A stretch of DNA of 64,000 nt from Megalobrama amblycephala. Its lineage: Eukaryota > Chordata > Actinopteri > Cypriniformes > Xenocyprididae. Of this stretch, positions 25,101 through 35,689 are shown one piece after another. Each line of letters starts with the position of its first letter. The stretch's first letter is position 1. The notes below the pieces were generated by a model. That model was given only the letters and a program-made list of their open reading frames with translations. It searched no databases and was not told the origin of the DNA. The translations under genes were made by a program, and so were the position numbers. The stretch lies in contig NC_063050.1 in the NCBI RefSeq assembly GCF_018812025.1, positions 11,642,282-11,706,281 on the forward strand, given 5' to 3'.

Positions 25101-28100
25101 AAACGGAACTTCCACCAGCCAATCGGAACTTACCATCTGCAGCGTGATGGAGCCGTTCGCCGGAGGGACGGGGTGCTTGTAGAGAACAGAGAGCAGCTCT
25201 TTCATCTCATTCGTCTGCCAGGGTGTTCAAATAAATAAAATGGCATTAGATACATTAACGGTCAAAAGTTTGGAATTTTTTTATTTAACGAAAAATACAG
25301 TAAAAAAAAAACAATAATATTGTGAAATATCATTACTATTTAAAAATCTCGTTTTGAAATGTAATTTAATTCTGTGGAGGCAAAGCTGAATTTTCCACAC
25401 AAAAAAAAAAAAAAAAAACTTTTTTCAACATTGATCAGCATATTTTTACTGAAGGATCATGTGACACTGAAGACTGGAGAAATGATGCTTAAAATTCAGA
25501 ATAAATGACAATTTACAATATATTACAATAGATATTTAAAATTGTAATAATATTTCACAATATTACTGTTTTTACTGTAGTTCTGATCAAATAAATGCAG
25601 CCTTGTTGAGCAGAAGAGACTTTATCAAGATCTACTTTAACTAGATCTTAATTGTTCTGCTAATGTAAGTGTATAAATAGCTTTTTAAACATGGATCATC
25701 AGGAGAGGGTTAAAGCCTTACCTGCCCTTTCGTTGCGTAGTCCGCTAAATTATTCAGAAGTTTATAGAAGACTTCAAACCATGGCAAATAACTGAGAGTG
25801 AAAGAAATCACACTTTAGTCAGGTCAAATGACTGCTAGTTCTGTTTTTTATGTACTTACATTGAGTTAAAACTAAGAACTTAAAAGCAGATCATAACTCT
25901 AACATTAATGTAGAGTTTATTACATGAAAATTGACCTAAGTGAGTGTGGTTAGCCAACAGCCATGAGAAGTAGACTTCTTAATAATTAAAAGGGGTCATC
26001 AATCATGTACATTGAGGATGAAACTGAGGTGTTTTTATGTGCATTTTGCGCATTTGAGACCTGAGTATGCACAAGCAGGTCTGAGAGCTGGACGTGAGTC
26101 TGCAGAAACCGAAGCGCTGACATCCCTCCAGATCGGTCAAGACGAATGTGAAGTGCTGCACGGCAACAGTGTCCTTCGCCCTGTCAATCGACCGACCGAC
26201 CGATCGGTTAATCAGTCATTAAAGGTAAAAAGACTGGAGTGTGCATTACCATATTTAATATTATAATGAATGATTATCACCTCTCTATGTCATAAGGGAA
26301 GCAGAAGCGAGGCAAGGACTGCAGGGACTCCTGTGTGAGAACAGCAGATGTATTATCAATCAGTGCCTGTGCAAATATTGCTTTGCATTCGCAACCCACT
26401 TTACATGCGTAACGTGAGATATTTCCGAGTTCAACAGGAAGTGGAGTGGATCATAAAAAGTGGGTGTTTGATACCAGAATGTGGATGTTGGTGGATCTGA
26501 TGAGACTTTTTGACCCAGATGTGGAGGCTGAAGGTCAAATTCACCCGGTAAGGCCTCTTTTGTTTAAAATCTATCCTCACTTTTTTCGTATGTGTTAAAA
26601 TACTTTTCACTGTTGAGTTTAGAAAGGCTAAAACAATGACTAAGTATATAATAAACTATTGTTAATATACTGTACATTAATATATTAAGACTATTATTAT
26701 TAATGATCAATTTATAATTTCTAAATTATTATACAAGTATTATACAACCAGTAATTTAGGAGTTGTCAGTGGTTCATAATATAGTGATAAGATAGAAAGT
26801 GTAAGTAAATGATTAATAAACTATTTAAATGTACATTTATACATCCTATTATTTAGTCATATAATAATAGTTACTCAGTGTGTCCTACTGTATTTCATAA
26901 TTAATTCAGGTTATAAAACATTTAGTAGTTGTCAGTTAACTATTTTTGTGATCTCATCTAAAGTGACGGCAATTTATGCCTCGTAAATCTTTTATAAAGG
27001 AGATTTTAAAGTTATCTTAAACACAATACATTAATACAGATTTCAAGATGCAAAAAATGAAACTGTACAACTGTACACTTGATATAAGATGAAAAATAAA
27101 CCTGTGTAATATCATAGAAAATAAAAAGGAACTAAACAAGCAACAAAAAAGAACAAAATAAGCAAAAACAAATTATTTTATATATTGCAGAGGTTTATTT
27201 TTCATGTTATATCAAGTGTACAGTGTACAGTTTCATTTTTTGCATCTTGAAATAAATAGTTCTATGTTCTGTATCACTGTATTGTGTTTAAGATAACTGA
27301 GCCTTTAAACCTCCTTTATAAAAGCTTTACGAGGCATAAATAGTCCTCACTTTAGATGAGTTCACAAAAATAGTTAACTGACAACTACTAAATGTTTTAT
27401 AACTACCTGAATTAATCATGAATTACAGTAGGAATATGTGTTAATAAAGCATTTATTAACACACTGAGTAACTATTACTCTAAATAATAAGATGCATAAA
27501 TGTACATTTAAATAGTTTATTAATCATTCACTTACACTTCCTAAATGATCTTATGAACCACTGACAACTCCTAAATAACTTGATTGTATAATACTTGTAT
27601 AATAATTTAGAAATTATAAATTGATCATTAATAAAGTATGAAAATACAATTATTAAACATTATAGATATGCTTATAAATCAAGAACAAAGCATTTACAGC
27701 TGCATTTATAAACGGCTTACTAATGTCTATTAATGCTTTATAAATGATGAATTAACTATTTACTAATGCTTAACTGAAGAGGATGCAAGTGTTACCAGTG
27801 AGGGTTTAGTTTACGGTCCAATTCTCATTAGTAACTAGTTGCTTGTTAGCATGCAAATTAGGATGTTGGCTTTTTATTAGTACTTATAAAGCAGATATTA
27901 ATAATGCCTTTTTCTGCATGATATTCTACATCCCTTCACCCTACGCAATACATAAACTTAACATCTACCTTACAAACTGTTAATAAGCAGTGATTAGGAG
28001 TTTATTGAGGCAAAAGTCATAGTCAATAGTGAGAACTGGACTCTAAATTGTGACCAAATAAATAAATAAAAAACAGAAGGAAAGAACCACAATGATCCCG

Positions 28101-29584
28101 AGGACTAACCTCATCATTAAAGTCTTCGGGGAACTGAAACAGCACACCAGGATCTACTCAAACAGAAAGAAAACACACACCCGGGTCAGGCACATCAGTT
28201 CATTTCTCAACTAGAGGATGTGGTTAAAGTCAGGTCAGAGTTATCCACATTATTCAGCCTGGTTCTTAAAGGTCCAACCCCATCTCTCTTTAGACTGTCA
28301 GTGTTTCCCATCACCACCCTGTTCATAGCAGATGATAACTAGTTCCCCTGCCTTTTCTCTTTCTGATGAGCGTGTATCAGCCCTGCTGTGTGGTTTTTCT
28401 GGTTCTGTCATGTGACAGGAAAAGCCATTCTCAGAAAAGACAGGCTTGTGCGTGCATGTGTGTTTATTACATCAGTTAGTCAGTGTGTATGTGTGTGGTA
28501 CCCACCTTTATCTCTGGCGATTGGACATGAGGCTTGAAAGAACCAGTAGAAGGTTTTATCAGGGTTTTCTCTGAGAACAACAAAACAACGAGCAAAATAG
28601 TCATCATTACAAAACAATCATTGAAATCACACCAGAAAAACATTAGGCACGTCTGATGTGAAACATATATAAGAATGGCCGGCGACTCTGAATAGGATCA
28701 GCAATGAATCATTATCTTCTGTTCTTCTCTGTTTCTTAATACAGCGGCTTCACGCGTGGAGCAGGATGTGGTCGACTGCTAAATTAGTTGAAGCACATCA
28801 ACAGAAAATACTTCTGAACATATCGGCCGGCCTTAATTGCATCTATGCAAATGTAACGATCCTAACAGCATGTTTGTGGCAGGAAAAACTGCATAAATGA
28901 CAAAATATCAGTCATTTGCTCTTGAGAGAATTTGAAGAGAAATGTTTCATATTGAGATCTATGACTTTTAATGGCAGATCAGAGCACAATTTGAGAAAGA
29001 TCGGAGTCTTTATTTGCGATATAAGGGATGTTATCTATGATTCCTTCCTAAGGAATGATAGATAGTGTTGAAGATAGTTAATGTGAATTTCTACACCAGT
29101 GTGAACTTAATGCATCCACTAAGTACAAAAACACCTACAAGATTTCCGACACAATGCGACTTCAACAGTGATGAAGAACAGTGACGTGCATCCTGTAGCA
29201 TTTCATTGCGCAGACAGACACTTATTATTTTGTCTAATGCAATGACATTGACAGATTTTAGTGACTTTTGAAGCCGCTGTGCATTTCCACAAGACAGCTT
29301 GAAATGAAGGACGGAGAGAGGTGATGCTTCTGCATGAACATCTGCTCTCCTCGCATCTCACTGGAAATCTGTCCAAACTCTCCATCTGCAGACCTCAACT
29401 CGGCACTATCCAAACGTTGCTGTTTTGGTGTTCGAGTTCATTCGCTGAATCGTGACATGATAGAAAAGCCTCGCGTCCGAGAACGACAGAGCGAGGAAGA
29501 GGAAGTAAGCAGGAGACCACAAAATGAGCAAACAGAGAAATCAAGAGACAAACGGAGAGAATCTTACTTTATCCTGGAGCCCAT
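12257..29584 (-). CDS. dennd1c: DENN domain-containing protein 1C (connecdenn 3), 23 coding exons
   Basis: DENND1 proteins are exchange factors for Rab35 in endocytic traffic. Exons (minus strand): 29568-29584, 28506-28570, 28110-28153, 26281-26330, 26061-26180, 25722-25791, 25134-25214, 24977-25072, 24593-24646, 24393-24503, 20786-20886, 18967-19012, 18773-18874, 18573-18698, 18391-18492, 16274-16364, 16149-16189, 15963-16013, 15367-15414, 15138-15257, 14806-14894, 14523-14730, 12257-12997. All have AG/GT borders and matching phases, and sum to 2574 nt (857 aa; human about 800). It starts MGSRIK as in DENND1A. The uDENN part (residues about 8-149) contains HFTFVLTD and [13 protein letters not shown]. 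The cDENN part (about 182-320) contains [22 protein letters not shown] and [13 protein letters not shown]. dDENN follows to about 430. The tail is acidic and Ser/Pro-rich and ends ELKKRFEH. The 96-nt eighth exon is an in-phase extra (see findings). C rather than A/B is chosen on synteny with crb3 and tubb4. Confidence 0.95.
13165..13194. repeat. Poly-T tract
   Basis: A run of about 30 T lies in the last dennd1c intron. The rest of that intron (12998-14522) is AT-rich. It also holds a (GTAT)n run near 13869-13891 and a dispersed-repeat segment at 13260-13400. Confidence 0.8.
13258..13400. repeat. Dispersed repeat, second copy in crb3 intron
   Basis: The words TTCCTGG(A/G)TCAAC, TATTTTGTTGATCCTGGA, CCTAAACCTAA and CTACCCATAACTTATCCC occur here. 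They occur again in the same order and orientation at about 9940-10070 in the crb3 intron. The segment is non-coding and the family was not identified. Confidence 0.6.
15415..15962. mobile_element. MITE filling dennd1c intron 18, with long hairpin
   Basis: The intron between exons 18 and 19 is almost entirely one repeat element. It contains a near-perfect hairpin at 15710-15821 with arms of about 49 nt around CAGTAGTCAACATTTGAAG. Its flanks (TTCAGCAAGGATG, AACTTTCTATTC) match words in the elements at 17266-18205 and 25255-25625, so the three are related. Confidence 0.7.
16021..16042. repeat. (TA)n microsatellite
   Basis: A short AT dinucleotide run lies immediately upstream (in gene sense) of dennd1c exon 18, close to its acceptor. 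Confidence 0.8.
17266..18205. mobile_element. 0.94-kb foldback element in dennd1c intron 15
   Basis: The left end reads ACAGTCCAAAAGTTTGGAAC and the right end is its reverse complement (GTTCCAAACTTTTGGACTGT). The match continues for well over 300 bp inward (for example TCTGCTCACCAAGGCTACAT against its complement). No protein is encoded. It is a long-TIR non-autonomous DNA transposon of a type abundant in cyprinids. Confidence 0.85.
19089..19144. repeat. (AT)n microsatellite
   Basis: About 55 bp of AT dinucleotides lie in dennd1c intron 11, about 75 bp from the acceptor of exon 12. Confidence 0.9.
19505..20519. mobile_element. 1.0-kb TTAA-flanked foldback element
   Basis: It is bounded by TTAA at 19501-19504 and 20520-20523. 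The left end AGGAACACTCCACTTTTTCT is inverted at the right end (AAAAAAGTGGAGTGTTCCT). The arms run through GTTTTACCGTTTTCGAATCC and CCGATCTCCGGGTCTGG. The interior repeats the same blocks again in both orientations (for example TTTTAGCATAGCTTAGCATA three times), so it is a foldback built from nested inversions. It lies in dennd1c intron 11. Confidence 0.85.
21725..22215. mobile_element. Inverted-repeat element in dennd1c intron 10
   Basis: CGCCCACACCAGGGGGGAAA and AACAATCCAACC at the left recur inverted at the right (GGTTGGATTGTTTTCCCCCC, AGTGGGCG). The inner arms around CAAAAGTGGATACAGGC also pair. The exact outer ends were not resolved. It is non-coding. Confidence 0.6.
22750..22900. repeat. 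Dispersed repeat with tRNA-like word
   Basis: The stretch GGCATTTTGCCTTTTTATTA followed by an AG-rich part and GGTCCACGAGCCGGAACACG resembles a common cyprinid interspersed repeat. The boundaries and class are uncertain. Confidence 0.35.
23352..24031. mobile_element. 0.68-kb TTAA-flanked foldback element
   Basis: TTAA lies at 23348-23351 and 24032-24035. The ends AGGATTAGTTCACTTTC and GAAAGTGAACTAATCCT are inverted matches, and pairing continues through most of the element (CTCCTTATAGTGGACTTCAA against its complement, and AGATAAGACTCTTATTCCTC in the core). It lies in dennd1c intron 10 and is non-coding. Confidence 0.85.
24170..24325 (-). mobile_element. SINE-like tRNA-derived repeat fragment
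   Basis: On the minus strand the order is GCTAGCAACACCAAGGTCAT, then a degenerate B-box-like region before CCCAGGGAATGCATGTACTG, then CAATGTAATTCGCTTTGGAT. This arrangement is familiar from a very common fish short repeat. It ends about 70 bp from dennd1c exon 10. The class is inferred from memory of the family, not from a search. Confidence 0.4.
25255..25625. mobile_element. MITE in dennd1c intron 6
   Basis: The arms GTAAAAAAAAAACAATAATA / TTGTGAAATATCATTACTAT and AATAATATTTCACAATATTA / CTGTTTTTACTGTAG are inverted. The core ACTGAAGGATCATGTGACAC is shared with the elements in introns 15 and 18. It fills most of the 0.5-kb intron. Confidence 0.65.
26690..27660. mobile_element. 1-kb foldback element in dennd1c intron 3
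   Basis: The left half (TTAATGATCAATTTATAATT ... GTAGTTGTCAGTTAACTATT ... AAAAAATGAAACTGTACA) is repeated inverted in the right half, with a short AT-rich centre near 27130-27190. It is AT-rich with no protein. Sequence just outside to about 28060 is another repeat block (TTTAGTTTACGGTCCAATTC to AACTGGACTCTAAATTGTGA). Confidence 0.8.
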
Positions 29585-29756
29585 GATGCACTTGTATGTT
29601 GGGGCCCATTCGGGGGTGTTCAAGCGTCAGCAGACCAAAGTCATTAGATCCTTTATTAACATGCTTCGACACACACACTTCTGCACACACACATCCTCAC
29701 ATCAAACAGCCAATTCCGCCGACTAGCACACAACTTAAGACAGCACTTCCTGATCT

Positions 29757-29760
<4 letters not shown>

Positions 29761-29808
<48 letters not shown>

Positions 29809-29809
29809 C
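29761..29809. repeat. (GT)n(GA)n microsatellite
   Basis: About 38 bp of GT repeats runs into GA repeats, roughly 180 bp upstream of the dennd1c start codon. It is the most conspicuous simple repeat in the putative dennd1c promoter. Confidence 0.9.
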
Positions 29810-30156
29810 CTACATGACGTTTGCCGGTCTACTGGTGCTATAATATCCACTTTATAATTGCATATTCTCAATAATAACTAGAGTTTTTTGCCTTCTGGTA
29901 GATCGGGTATCATCTTTAGGTTGAATCACTTCAGAAATCTCTTAATTAGACTATTTCAAAATGCTCACTTATTAGTGTATGTAACATTTCATGCACTTTA
30001 TTATGTTAAATTGTTGAATGTGTGTTGTGTACGATAAACTTACACTTTCACCTAGTGATGATTGAAAACAAACACATGGAAGAGGAAACACAGGAACTTA
30101 CTTCCTCTATTGTATCACTGCTGTTTTTTATGCTCTCATCATTCCTCGTGTGTTTG

Positions 30157-30200
<44 letters not shown>

Positions 30201-30789
30201 GACTAACACAAAGGGTGATCAACATGTGCTGAGCAAACAGGTAACTTTGTCCTATTTACACAGACGTACACTTTCTCAAACAGAAACACACTATATTCTG
30301 ACAGCTTCTTTGACTAATAGTGTCATTGCTTAGAAAGTACATCCAAGTTAGTGGTACCAATTTTTGTGCAAACTGGTTCCCTCTAGTGTTCAGTGGAGGA
30401 TCAGCATGAAAATTGAGGAAACCGTAAAGATGTCCAGCTTTCTGAACGCGAGTAAAATATTATTTAATGGTTAGTAATATTCCTAAGGACGTTTTCAATT
30501 TAATTTGCCATCTTTCCACCTCAAGATAAAAAACTAAGGTAACTGACTTTATAATCACTCATTTTTTACTCACAATTGTGAGTAATTGTGTCTCATTATT
30601 GCCGCTGTATTACTCAAAACTGTGACTTAATTTCTCGTAATTGTGATTGTTTCTTATTTTAAACTCTTATTTTCACAGTAACCTGCCATATTTATTTTGT
30701 GGAAACGAGAAATCATAAAATCTAACATGCTGAAATGGTCATTAACGCGTCTTGTCTCTCATTCAATTACGAATGAACCACGTCCACAC
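29810..30789. other. Intergenic, upstream of dennd1c
   Basis: No gene was recognised. A (CT)n microsatellite of about 40 bp lies at 30160-30198. The rest is AT-rich non-coding sequence up to the hAT insertion, whose left duplication GTCCACAC is at 30782-30789. Confidence 0.5.
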
Positions 30790-30856
30790 CAGTGGCGGCT
30801 ACTGGTCTGTCAGAGAGGGGAAGCTCATTTTCGGCCTACATCATAAAATTGTCTAT

Positions 30857-31471
30857 TTATTTAAAAGTAAATTCTGCCCTACGTTCCTTTTCAAGAAAAT
30901 GGTCTGTGACCCTGTCGTACCAACTAGGAGTCTTTTCAAGTGACTTGACCAGTGTCCTCTCAATGGCCAGCAGAGCTAGGCTGCTTAAACGGCCTTGGCC
31001 CATTGTGTTTCGGGTGTAGGACTTGAGTCGCTTTAAACAGGAGAAGCTCCTTTCTACACCTACAGATGTAGCTCCAATTGTTGCCACTAATGAGAACAGT
31101 TTGTAAAGCTGAGGCATTGCACTGTCCAACTCCATGTCTTTAAGGAACACCAAGTAATCACAAAGTCAAAGTTAGACAGATCTCCAAACCCCACCTTTGA
31201 CCAAACAACACATCCGTGAGATGGTTTCATCAAGAGGCCAGCAGTACATTTTATTTGTCACAGCACTTCCAGTCAGCCAGCTAACTTTGTCATACCAGGA
31301 GAGCTGAAAAGACCTGTTATTTTTCCCTATCTTTTGCACTAAATCAATCTTAGGTGTTGATCTGCCCTGCTGTTTAATTCTAAGTTTTTCCTCGTAAGGA
31401 ACACTTTCAAATGGCTTCGCCAAAATCAGGTCGACAATATTAGCACCGTCTGCCATCGTGCGCAGTTTCAC
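30857..31471 (-). pseudogene. hAT transposase remnant (TTF zinc-finger start and dimerisation domain)
   Basis: The first piece (31471-31172) has SWYDKVSWLTGS and YCWP, as at the N-terminal TTF-type zinc finger of ZMYM/TTF-family hAT proteins. The second piece (31153-30857), in another frame, has the C-terminal dimerisation signature (VGVERSFSCLKRLKSYTRNT and LSSLALLAIE). The large central catalytic region is missing, so the gene is internally deleted as well as frameshifted. It is one of the clearest coding relics in the intergenic part. Confidence 0.85.
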
Positions 31472-31510
31472 CCACGACGCTATAGCTATAGCCTAGCCTA
31501 CTAAGGTTAT

Positions 31511-31540
31511 ATGAATGAATGAATGAATGAATGAATGAAC
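31511..31540. repeat. (TGAA)n microsatellite
   Basis: About seven tetranucleotide units lie within the hAT element, next to the transposase remnant. Confidence 0.85.
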
Positions 31541-31820
31541 GATCTAAAAAAAAAAATATTAAACTCTGTAAAACTGAAACAAGGAATGTGGTGTATAATT
31601 GTGTGAAATGTATGATGAAAATCAAGCAATTTCGCCAAGCAAATATCAAAGAAATAGGTTGCAGCAGTTTTTATTTCGACTGAACTTGAGAAATCCGCGA
31701 TGATGGGACTGAGCGCGAATAGCTTCAGTGATTCCTTATAGTACAGAATCGCTGTCAGTCAAAAGGTGATGCAGTCTTTCGACAGACCCTCCAATCATCA
31801 CGCAGAAGCTCGGAGTCAGG

Positions 31821-32124
31821 TGTAAAGCTGCGTTCACGTCACCTCGTATTTACTGGTATCTTGAAATGACAACACGTGACGTTATATTCGGAGCTGTTCA
31901 CGTCCTTTGACTGGGAATTAAGCGTTTCCATGGCACCACTATCAACGCCTAAATGAATCTACAGCGGTCAGGTGGTACAGCGGCCACGTGGTACATGTGG
32001 GAGCTTTCAGAAAACTCCCAGCTTACAAGCTGTAATTACGATCTCTACGAGGACGTGAACGCTTTTTACAAGTTAGAATCTCGTAACTACAGGAATTACG
32101 AGGCCGCGTGAACGCACCTTTACA
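31821..32124. mobile_element. Small TIR element inside the hAT
   Basis: The left end TGTAAAGCTGCGTTCACG and right end CGTGAACGCACCTTTACA are inverted with one mismatch in the outer 18. Inside there are further partial matches (CTCGTATTTAC, GTAATTACGAG). It is about 300 bp and non-coding. No flanking duplication is visible because another element abuts its right end. Confidence 0.65.
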
Positions 32125-32514
32125 ATATATTCGGTTCCTGAAATATTCTGTTCCACTGGGTGGCGCTTACACGAATATTCATGATATCCTGCTATTGTGG
32201 GCGTGTCCTTGAGACAACGCGCAAGCGATTGTAACTGAAAATATTAGTACACGCTCCTCAAATTGCAACGGTTTAATAGATTATTTCGAAAAGGTAATAA
32301 AATATACAATGTTAGTTAACAGTTCACATGTTCGAAACAATGCATAGTTTGTGTAATATGATAAATCGTCTAAGCTATTTTGCCTGATTGAGTAGAGGAC
32401 AGGCATTCAGATAAACGGTTAACGTAAGGATACAGAGCAAACATGAGCCAATAACCTTGTTTTGCACTAATGTGTTTTATGTTTAGCTTTTTTATTATTA
32501 TTATTTGAGGCTTT

Positions 32515-32545
<31 letters not shown>

Positions 32546-34243
32546 GAATAGTTTGATTAGTCTGCTTTCTTCGTTGTCATTCTGTGACTACTGCATAGTG
32601 TTGACAACTTGAAATAAACCTCTACAAATGTATCTGTGTCCTAATAAAAATAAGGTATAGACTGGTGTGAATATTCGATGTCAACCTTAATTTCTTGATT
32701 ATTATTCAATCAATATTGGTGCACATTGAGTTTTTCACTTTCAACTGTTTTCCAGCAAATTACTTAACGTGTAATATTTGTACAAACAAAAAGATTCAAC
32801 AACTGAGACATAAACTGAACAAATTTCATAGACATTTGATGAACATCTGAAAGTCTGATGTCTCATTCTCAGCACCAGTTTTGCTAGAACTTGCTGTGAG
32901 ATGTTCCACTCTTCCATCAAGGCAATTCACATTCTCAAACATGTCTGGTGGGATTTATAGTTGCATGTGGTTTGGCACTGGAAGGACAATCAGCTGTCCT
33001 TCTGTCTTCCTGTAGCACTGTCTCAGGTATCTTACAGACATTGCAGTTTATTGCTCCTCTGTTCTCATCTGCAGTCTTCATACCTCCTGCAGCAGGACTA
33101 AGGCACGTTCACAGGTGATCAGAGACCCTGGGCATCTTTATTCTGGTGTTTTTTAGAGTCAGTAGAAAGGTCTCTTTAGTGTCTCTTAAGTTATTGTAAC
33201 TGACCTTGATTGACCTATAGGTGCATGTGCAGTTGAAAAACATGACAAACATTGTTAAAACCCTTTCTAAAGATCTTTAAAGCTTATTTGGATTGTACAA
33301 AATTATCTTTAAAAATTCTGAAAATTGACTTTTTTTTTTAAAAGATTTTTTCATTTTTTCTTAGTTTTTTATTTCAATTTTTAAAACAACAAATCCAGTT
33401 GTAGCCTTTATAAATATTAATGACATTAAATATTATAACAAGTACAGAAGTAATTACTTTATGAATGTAAATCAAATTGAAATTCCAAACAATGTGTGAA
33501 ATGAAGCAATGCAAAATGTGAGCTTCTGAGGTAAATATTTAAACAGGGCCTTGACACTCAGGAACAGCCTTCATGCATGTCCAGATCACACACTGCCAAG
33601 ACTTCAGCTCTCACATCCAATCTGAAACAGACAGCGACTTTCAAGATGATGAGTATAATGTGGAATCACAAAAGCAAAACAAGACCATATTATTACATTG
33701 TTGATAATAACAAGTAGGCTATAACGTCATCTTGTAAAGTAGCTGTATATTTTTTCTGTGCATTTGTGCTGCATTACCTCACAGAAATAAATTATATATC
33801 AGAATTATTTTATTCGACTGCTTTTGAAATTGTATTAAATTAGGCTACATAAGGTTGTTTGAGTATGTGTTATGTTTGACACATTTCAGGGTTTTGTGCT
33901 GCAATATCCTGCCTTGTTAAACTTTAAATAAAACGAAACTAAACTATAATTTCCTATCATAATTATAATATTTTAAACAAAAATAACATTCTTTAAGTAG
34001 CTACTGGCATGAAGACTGTCATCAAAACAAAGCTCCAAGGATTTATATTTCAAAAGAATATTTTATTAACATTTCGAAATAATATATTAAACAGCTGCAA
34101 TTTGAGGAGCGTGTACTAATATTTTCAGTTCCATTCACTTGCGCGTTGTCTCAAGGACACGCCCACATTAGCAGGATATCATGAATATTCGCGTAAGCGC
34201 CACCCAGTGGAACAGAATATTTCAGAAACCGAATATATTGTAA
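32125..34243. mobile_element. 2.1-kb element with about 185-bp inverted repeats
   Basis: The arm at about 32122-32309 (ACAATATATTCGGTTCCTGA ... GGTGGCGCTTACACGAATAT ... CACGCTCCTCAAATTGC) is repeated inverted at about 34045-34243 with roughly 90 percent identity by eye. The middle 1.7 kb is AT-rich with a poly-T run (about 32518-32545) and no recognisable protein. CACC lies near both outer edges but is offset, so a clear target duplication was not established. Confidence 0.75.
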
Positions 34244-35330
34244 CACCGGGCCAGCCCACTCCCCATTCACCCCCAGAGACGCTGAGCGTCCGTGGGCGGG
34301 ACATAATCGCAGCGTTTATCCAATGACCGTCTAGTTTCGAAGCGCTGAAAAAAACCGTTCAAAGCAGCCCCATTGAAGTCAATGGACGCTGGGCTTCAAT
34401 AGGGAAATGCACTGTGACGCTGCGGGAATGTATGAGAAGGAAATCGAGTCAGCCGACCTGCTATATGTAACTGATTCTGAACGAACTCGTCTTTGAGATG
34501 AACGTTTTCTAACGCATTTTTAGTCAATAAAATGTTAATACAATAGTACATATTTGACCATTAATTTTGTGACATTATAAGGGAAGCCGAGCTTCCCTTG
34601 CAGTCTTAAAGAAATCGCCACTGGTCCACACGTAGGCTATATTTTCAATTCAGAACAGCAAAATTTGACCAAAAAAAGTCTAATAGGCTACTTTTCATAG
34701 TCGTCAGTCATTTAACGTTTCTGCCATAAAACTCAAGTTGTTTGAATTGTTTATCTACATCTTACCTCGGTCGGCTCGCACTCTTTGACAGTCAACTAAC
34801 TGATCGTGCTTATCAAACCTCCAACAAATCATTCCCACCTCTGGCATTAAAGACCTTTTATTATTTATTTATTTATTTATTTATTTATATTCAGATTTAA
34901 ACTTTTATTCTTAACTCCTTAACGGACAAAATGGAATTGGTTTAAAAAGGATTTTACACACAACTTGTTATAAAACAAACATCTAGGCCTATTACTGCTC
35001 ATGTGCCTCTTATAGAAATGTAATAACTATGTAGGCTACCATTTGATAATTTTCACATTTTTATGGGACTTAAGTTAAAAGGGCAAATTGAGTGTCTGTG
35101 GTCTCTTTATTCTTGTAAAAAAATAAAAATAAAAAAAATAATAAAATAAAATAAAATTAGATGTTTAACTAAAACCACAATTTTATTGTGTTAGTCCTTC
35201 ATGTCCGGTGATAGCAATCATAAAGAAATACCTTCCTTTTTTTTAAAAAATAAATAAATAAAAACAAAAATAAACAAATATTAATGTGACAAGGTTGAGA
35301 ATAGTGTGAAGGGTTGAAGACTGTAACAGG

Positions 35331-35484
35331 TTTGCTAGGGTACTCGTGGGTGGTTGCTAGGGTGTTGCTATGCTGTTGCTAAGGTGTCCTGTTGGTTGCT
35401 AGGGTGTTGTTATGCGGTTGCTAGGGTACCCGGGGTGGTTGCTAAGGTGTTGCTATGCGGTTGCTAGGGTAATCTAGGGTAATA
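35331..35484. repeat. GGTTGCTAGGGTGTTGCTAT-type minisatellite
   Basis: Several imperfect units of GGTTGCTAGGGTGTTGCTAT and TGCGGTTGCTAGGGT lie in tandem. The unit is about 35 bp with internal 17-bp half repeats. It is G-rich on the plus strand. Confidence 0.85.
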
Positions 35485-35627
35485 CCCAAGACGTTGCCTT
35501 CAATTTTATATTTCAGGGATGCAAACTCATCAAGGGTGAAAAAGATGACAAAGATGCGAGACCACCCCGCCCATCCACGGAACGTATTGAAAGTCAAGAT
35601 ATTGGTAAGTATATCTTTACTGAAACC

Positions 35628-35634
<7 letters not shown>

Positions 35635-35688
<54 letters not shown>
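35635..35688. repeat. (AT)n microsatellite
   Basis: About 52 bp of AT dinucleotides. Confidence 0.9.

Positions 35689-35689
<1 letters not shown>

Larger units (their letters stand above)
30790..34623 (-). mobile_element. 3.8-kb hAT transposon, defective
   Basis: The element starts CAGTGGCG and ends CGCCACTG. It is flanked by the perfect 8-bp direct repeat GTCCACAC (30782-30789 and 34624-34631), the hallmark of hAT transposition. Transposase remains lie near the left end on the minus strand. Two further elements appear nested in it (31821-32124 and about 32125-34243), which explains much of its length. Confidence 0.9.

Noticed and set aside
29334..29726. 130-codon plus-strand frame upstream of dennd1c
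   Set aside because: It overlaps dennd1c exon 1 in antisense, is low in complexity, and has no recognisable domain.
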